Assembly (NCBI GenBank): GCA_920105805.1
Contig: CAKKTI010000365.1
Span: 1 to 22,322, forward strand
Direction of reading: 5' to 3'
Origin: Condylostoma magnum
Lineage: Eukaryota > Ciliophora > Heterotrichea > Heterotrichida > Condylostomatidae
Length of the DNA: 22,322 bases
A model generated the notes under the pieces. The model worked only from the letters and a program-made list of their open reading frames with translations, was not told where the DNA came from and did no database searches. Both the position numbers and the translations under genes were made by a program. This document shows, piece after piece, positions 18,400 through 22,322 of this stretch. How positions within the stretch are numbered: the first letter of the stretch is position 1; each line of letters starts with the position of its first letter.

Positions 18400-19298
18400 A
18401 GTAAATTTGCATACAAATCATCGATTGAGTTATCTCATACTTCAATTAAAATATGCAAATAATAGGCTTCTTATCAAAAGTAGGTATTTTTTAATGCAGG
18501 GTTAAATCATATTTATATGGTGGACATTTCCTTCATGAATACCTAACCTTCTTTTTATATATCGTAGCCAAATTCAGATACTTAAAACATAAAGGAATAT
18601 TATTATGTAATTCTATAAGGAAAGTAACAATTATAGATGTAGCATTTATGTAAGAATAATAGTATTTGTCTTAGATTAGTAATGATAAGATCAGTAAATT
18701 CTTAATTTGTTGGATGGAATCATAAAATTTTACTACAAGAGGGTTTGAAAAGTGTAAGCCACCCAGTTTTATGCACATTCTACCCAAACTATAGATTAGA
18801 TATCTAAATTATTTTTAAGTTACAATTGAGAGACTATAGTAGTGATTAAATGTAATAATTAAGTTTTAAACAACGTTAGAAATTTTGAAAATAGGACTTA
18901 TTCAGGCTAGTAACAGCATTATATCTAAATGACTAATATTAATTTGATGTCTATTGTTAAAATGGTCAAATTAAATTACCTAACATTTGAAAAATTAGCT
19001 GTATAAAAGTTAAAGTTGTTATACAAGTATTGATCTAAGTAGATTGATAATATAAATAAACCAAGGATGATTCATCAGCTTCATTAACTAAATAGGATTC
19101 AAAAATTGAATATTTATATAAAAATGTTTAGATTATATTGATAGTTAATTGCATGCTTTAGCTTAGTTTATATGCAAGGTTACGGTTATTTAAGATGCTT
19201 AGTTGAGTATTATATTTAAATGCAAATATTATAATTAACAAGAAAACAAACCCTTAGCTTAAATAACAATACATTTATTTGCATCAAAAGAGGCGTAT
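18400..19298. other. Non-coding spacer of unit B
   Basis: AT-rich, with frequent TAA, TAG and TGA in every frame and no reading frame resembling a family. It is repeated with moderate divergence at about 20840-21562. Nothing else seen. Confidence 0.5.
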
Positions 19299-19362
19299 AA
19301 ATTAATATTATCAAGAATTACTACACTTCTATTCTTGATAGAATGAGCAATAGTAGAGGAAA
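19299..19362. repeat. Conserved block with short hairpin (copies near 15758, 19299, 21563)
   Basis: A block starting near AAATTAATAT and ending near GAGCARTAGTAGAG recurs at three unit boundaries. In the copies at 19299 and 21563 it holds the perfect inverted repeat ATTCT-TGAT-AGAAT; the copy near 15800 has it degraded (GTTTTTGATCGAAT). A regulatory or recombination role is possible but unsupported. Confidence 0.5.
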
Positions 19363-19799
19363 AGCTTATCAAAGCACTTGAAAATGTAAGTCATTCTTGT
19401 GTACAATCAGAAAAAACTATTACAACATTAAAGCTTATTCATAGAGTTCTGTAAAGAACATGTTAATAATTATTAATATTCCGAGACTATTGGCGGGGTT
19501 TAAATACTGATGCTCATGAGAATACTCTAAATTGCTATAAATCTCCAAATATTAAAGGTTTTTGGTAAATATTCTCTAAATCTACTCATATAATTGGTTA
19601 AATTGAAGGAAAAGTGTATTTAATTTAGGTTGGCTGTGAGGAACTACCTAAAATCAATGTATAGTCCAGTACACAGTTTCTATGATTTTGACTAAGGATT
19701 TTATTAAGAGACTAATACCCTTTTATATATCGAAATTAGTTTTAAAAACATGAATAAATATAAAAGTATGCAATTTAATACCGTTTACACCAAGCCACC

Positions 19800-19965
19800 A
19801 GCTTATGCCTTAATTTCTTAACTATATTTTTCTCTATATTCTCTCATACTTCACCTTATATAGCACAACAACCCTCTATGCTGCTTCACTCTTGATTCCA
19901 AGTGTGATATTATTGTAATTCTAGCAGTTGGGATAAAAAGGGTAAATTGCACAATAAAATGTATT
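19800..19965 (-). pseudogene. Antisense conserved frame, unit C copy (degraded)
   Basis: Only NCQNYNNITL is still well matched to the unit B frame. The rest has diverged and lost register, and the conserved ATG of the MHFN start is ATA here. This is the most damaged of the four copies. Confidence 0.45.
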
Positions 19966-20092
19966 GTTTTGGTATTTGGGCTATAGAATAATTCTGACTT
20001 ATTATTACAATATTGATTTTGCTCAGTAATCAAGATTTATCATTAAACCAAAATATAGAAATTAATAATCTAAAAGAACTAAATAGTAATAA

Positions 20093-20827
20093 ATGGAAGC
20101 ATTAAGCATTGAGGTATACTGCATGAAAGCTAAGACCTGGCTAATTGTATACTAAGTAATAGAAGGGATAATGATATTCATAATTATACTAGTCCTATCG
20201 CTTGATAGCTGGGTTGAGTAGGGTACTGATACTGAATTCTAATGGAGAGGCTCTGTTTCAACTGTTGTCTCAGGATGGTCAGAATTTGAAGGTATGTCTT
20301 ATGATGCTGCAACTACGGAAGCTAGGGGTATTGCTTCTAAAGCTTGAAATCCTGAAATGGATCCTATTTATTCTAATAAAAACATGACTGAAGTTGGAAA
20401 GAGGTTTAAAAATCTTGCAGGATGTGGATGAGGAATAGGACTATTCTCAGCTATTTCTTTATTTCTTACTTTAATATGAATTATATTTATGCACTATTTA
20501 CTAAAAGAATTCGATTGCATTCAATCTCATATAGCTATTCCTATTGCAAGCGTAGTTACTTTAATATTAGGATTCATCACTTGGAGCGAAGCTTGTAGGG
20601 TAAGTTTTTATGGAGAATGTGATACTATTATAGAAGATGAAGAATATGCTGATGTATGTGCACTTGATGCTCCTGCTGCCTTTATATTTTTGATGGTTGT
20701 ATAGGTTATTTTAGTCGCTTTATACATTCATTTCCTATGGATAGTTTATGGCACTCTTTAAAGGAATGAACAACAAAGGCATTCATCTTCAAGAGCCGAG
20801 ATGAGAATTCATCCTTATTCACATTAA
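20093..20827 (+). CDS. Four-transmembrane protein, array copy C (intact)
   Basis: 244 residues, open throughout when TGA is Trp and TAA/TAG are Gln. Layout: a short cytosolic N-terminus; TM1 about 16-37 (WLIVYQVIEGIMIFIIILVL); a first loop with WVEQGTDTEFQWRGSVSTVV and conserved Trp residues; TM2 about 110-133 (GWGIGLFSAISLFLTLIWII); TM3 about 147-164 (IPIASVVTLILGFITW); a second loop with three Cys (168, 176, 189) and DEEYADVC; TM4 about 193-220; a polar tail. Cys-bearing loop 2 and the four-helix layout recall claudin/PMP22-like or tetraspanin-like proteins, but no defining motif (such as CCG or the claudin W-GLW-C-C) is present, so the family is open. Three TGA codons (KAWNPE, GCGWGIG, LIWII) must be Trp. 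TAA at 20825-20827 is the likely stop. Confidence 0.75.
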
Positions 20828-20839
20828 AGAGATTAGATT

Positions 20840-21562
20840 TGCAGTAAATTTACACATTAAATTATCGTTTTAGTTATATTTCAAGTAAAATATGTTAAAT
20901 AATAGCCATCTGATTAAAAGTCGGTATACTTTTATAAATGGACATTTCCTTAGAGTAATATTTAACTTTCTTTCTATGCATTGTATACAAACTTAGAAAC
21001 TTAAAGACATAAGGAGCTATTATAATAAAATTCTGCAAGGAAAATAATGATTATAGATACAACATTTACTAGGAGTAAAAATATTGATAGAAGCTTATAT
21101 TAGAAATTTTAAAGATAAGTAGATTTTTAAGTTGTTGAACTAAATGATAAAGAGTTTGTATTATAAAAAGGCCTTGATTAAGCTAGCAATAGCATTATAA
21201 CTAGATAATTGGTATATAGTTTTGGTGTTTCTTGGAGAACTAAGTCAAATTAATTTACCTAACATTTAATAAAATTAGCTGCATAAAATTTAAAGTTAAT
21301 TTACAAGTATTAATATAATTAGATTGATAATATAAATCAACTAAAGGATGATTATCATTAGCTAAATAGAATTTGAATACTTATATCGAAAAGTTTTGAT
21401 TCTATTAATAGTTAATGACATATTTAGACTTGATTTATGCAAAAGGTTACAATTATTTAAGATGCTTAGCTGAGCATTATATTTAAATTCAAATATAGTA
21501 ATTAACAAGAAAAGAAGCCATTAGCTTAAATAACAATTATACCTTTATTTGTATCAAAAGAG
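20840..21562. other. Non-coding spacer of unit C
   Basis: AT-rich, no supported gene. Homologous to the spacer of unit B, with many small indels. Confidence 0.5.
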
Positions 21563-21951
21563 GTGAATAAATTAATATCATCTAGAATTACTACACTGAC
21601 GAACTTCTATTCTTGATAGAATGAGCAGTAGTAGAGGAAGAGTTATGTTAAAACACTTGAAAACAGTATAAGTCACTATTGTGCACAGCGCATCAGGAGA
21701 AAAAATATAGTAAAAACATAATGACAATTATATTATTACATAGGAATAAGTTAAAATAATTATTATAAAGGGACATTTAAACAAATCTTATATTTGACAT
21801 GCCAGTACACAGAGACTATTGGCGTGGTTTAAATAATGATGCTCAAATTGATATGAGAATGCTTTAAATAGCTGAAATCTCCAAATATTAAAAATTTTCG
21901 GTAAACCTTCCCTGAATTTACTCATGTAATTTGTTAAATTGAGGGAAGAGT

Positions 21952-22322
21952 GGATTTAATTTGGATTGATTGTAAGGAACTAGTTAAAATCGATGTCTAG
22001 TATACATTTTCTAAGATTTTAACTTAAGATTTCATTAAAAGAGTGATATCCTTTTGAATAGCAAAATTAGTTTGAAACATTTAAAGATATATAAAAGTAT
22101 ATAATTTAATACCGTCTATACCAAGTCACAAGCTTATATCTTCATTTCTTAATTAGTAATTATATTTTCTCTATATTCTCTAATGTTGATTTTCTTCCTT
22201 CACCTGCTATAGAATAACAGGTCTCTATGCTACTGACAGGTTAACTATTGACTCTGAGTATAATGTTATTGTGATTCTAGCAGTTGGGGAAAAGAGGGTA
22301 AAATATACATTAAAATGCATTG
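21952..22322. repeat. Start of repeat unit D (cut by window end)
   Basis: It repeats 15845-16216 with high identity; the last 100 or so bases are nearly identical to unit A. The membrane-protein copy expected next lies beyond the window. Confidence 0.8.
22124..22320 (-). pseudogene. Antisense conserved frame, unit D copy (partial view)
   Basis: The body reads NCQNHNNIILRVNSQP, then IETCYSIAGEGRKSTLENIE and LIKKWRYKLVT with Trp as TGA. As in unit A, the ATG at 22320 is out of register with the body by the same two bases. Whether it is expressed cannot be judged. Confidence 0.45.

Larger units (their letters stand above)
17248..19615. repeat. Direct-repeat unit B of the tandem array
   Basis: It starts where CACACATTTTCTAAAATTTT matches 15894 and 21996. 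It contains the open antisense frame, the decayed membrane-protein copy and a full spacer (about 18400-19615) with no credible gene. The spacer recurs in unit C: segments with ACCTAACATTTGAAAAATTAG near 18970 and AGAGACTATTGGCGGGGTTT near 19481 have close partners near 21260 and 21811. The identical order of blocks shows unit-level duplication. Confidence 0.8.
19616..21951. repeat. Direct-repeat unit C of the tandem array
   Basis: The most complete unit: antisense-frame region (about 19800-19965), intact membrane-protein gene, and full spacer. Starts with GTATTTAATTTAGGTTGGCT, matching 15845 (A) and 21952 (D). Confidence 0.8.

Noticed and set aside
20202-20387. Short + strand frame in copy C
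   Set aside because: Out-of-register shadow of the intact 244-residue frame.
15755-22322. Array as a transposon or virus-like element
   Set aside because: No transposase, reverse transcriptase, integrase or capsid-like frame and no clear terminal repeats; gene plus spacer duplication explains it.
1-22322. tRNA, rRNA, CRISPR or bacterial-type operon signals
   Set aside because: No cloverleaf, rRNA segment or regular spaced repeats were seen, and all recognisable genes are eukaryotic.

Overview
This looks like a gene-dense stretch of a ciliate somatic (macronuclear-type) genome with a strongly altered genetic code. TAA and TAG occur throughout conserved protein frames at Gln-compatible positions (aspartyl aminopeptidase, IFT70, PG-rich repeat protein, p32). 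TGA falls at invariant Trp positions (RCC1, WD40, NDUFAF2). Yet several genes can only end at their family length if TAA or TAG also terminates. All three codons therefore seem to act both as sense and as stop, as in the Condylostoma-type code (NCBI table 28). The karyorelict code (table 27, UGA the only stop) fits less well. Species is not decided; a heterotrich or close relative is my inference. I found no introns I would defend, and no tRNA, rRNA, CRISPR or transposase.

Region 1 to 15.7 kb is packed with about 16 protein genes on both strands. In order: a Kv-beta-type aldo-keto reductase (-, cut by the window edge), an OMA1-like M48 protease (-), aspartyl aminopeptidase (+), an acyl-CoA-binding protein (+), a doubtful small ORF (+), a coiled-coil protein (+), complex I assembly factor NDUFAF2 (-), a sperm-tail PG-rich repeat protein (+), a 128-residue basic orphan (+), a small membrane protein (-), IFT70/TTC30 (+), a large RCC1-repeat protein (+), a basic orphan with a PPCGHY motif (-), a WDR5-like WD40 protein (-), a CNDP2-like M20 dipeptidase (-), and mitochondrial p32/MAM33 (+). 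Divergent start codons are 10, 17, 30 and 92 bases apart. Convergent gene ends are 6 to 24 bases apart or overlap. Several same-strand neighbours lie in one continuous frame, separated only by TAA/TAG codons.

Region 15.7 kb to the end is AT-rich and built of a diverged direct-repeat array (units A to D, D cut by the edge). Each complete unit holds a gene for a four-transmembrane protein on the + strand and, head to head with it, a short conserved frame on the - strand. Copy C of the membrane protein is whole, copy A has one frame change (or a 25-base intron), and copy B is a pseudogene. The - strand frame is open in B and disturbed in A and C. About 1.2 kb of non-coding spacer in B and C is also repeated.

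Functionally, IFT70 is a ciliary transport gene and the PG-rich protein belongs to a ciliary/microtubule family. NDUFAF2, p32, and probably the OMA1-like protease are mitochondrial. The two peptidases and the ACBP are housekeeping genes. The window shows no single pathway; neighbours share short promoters rather than a common job.
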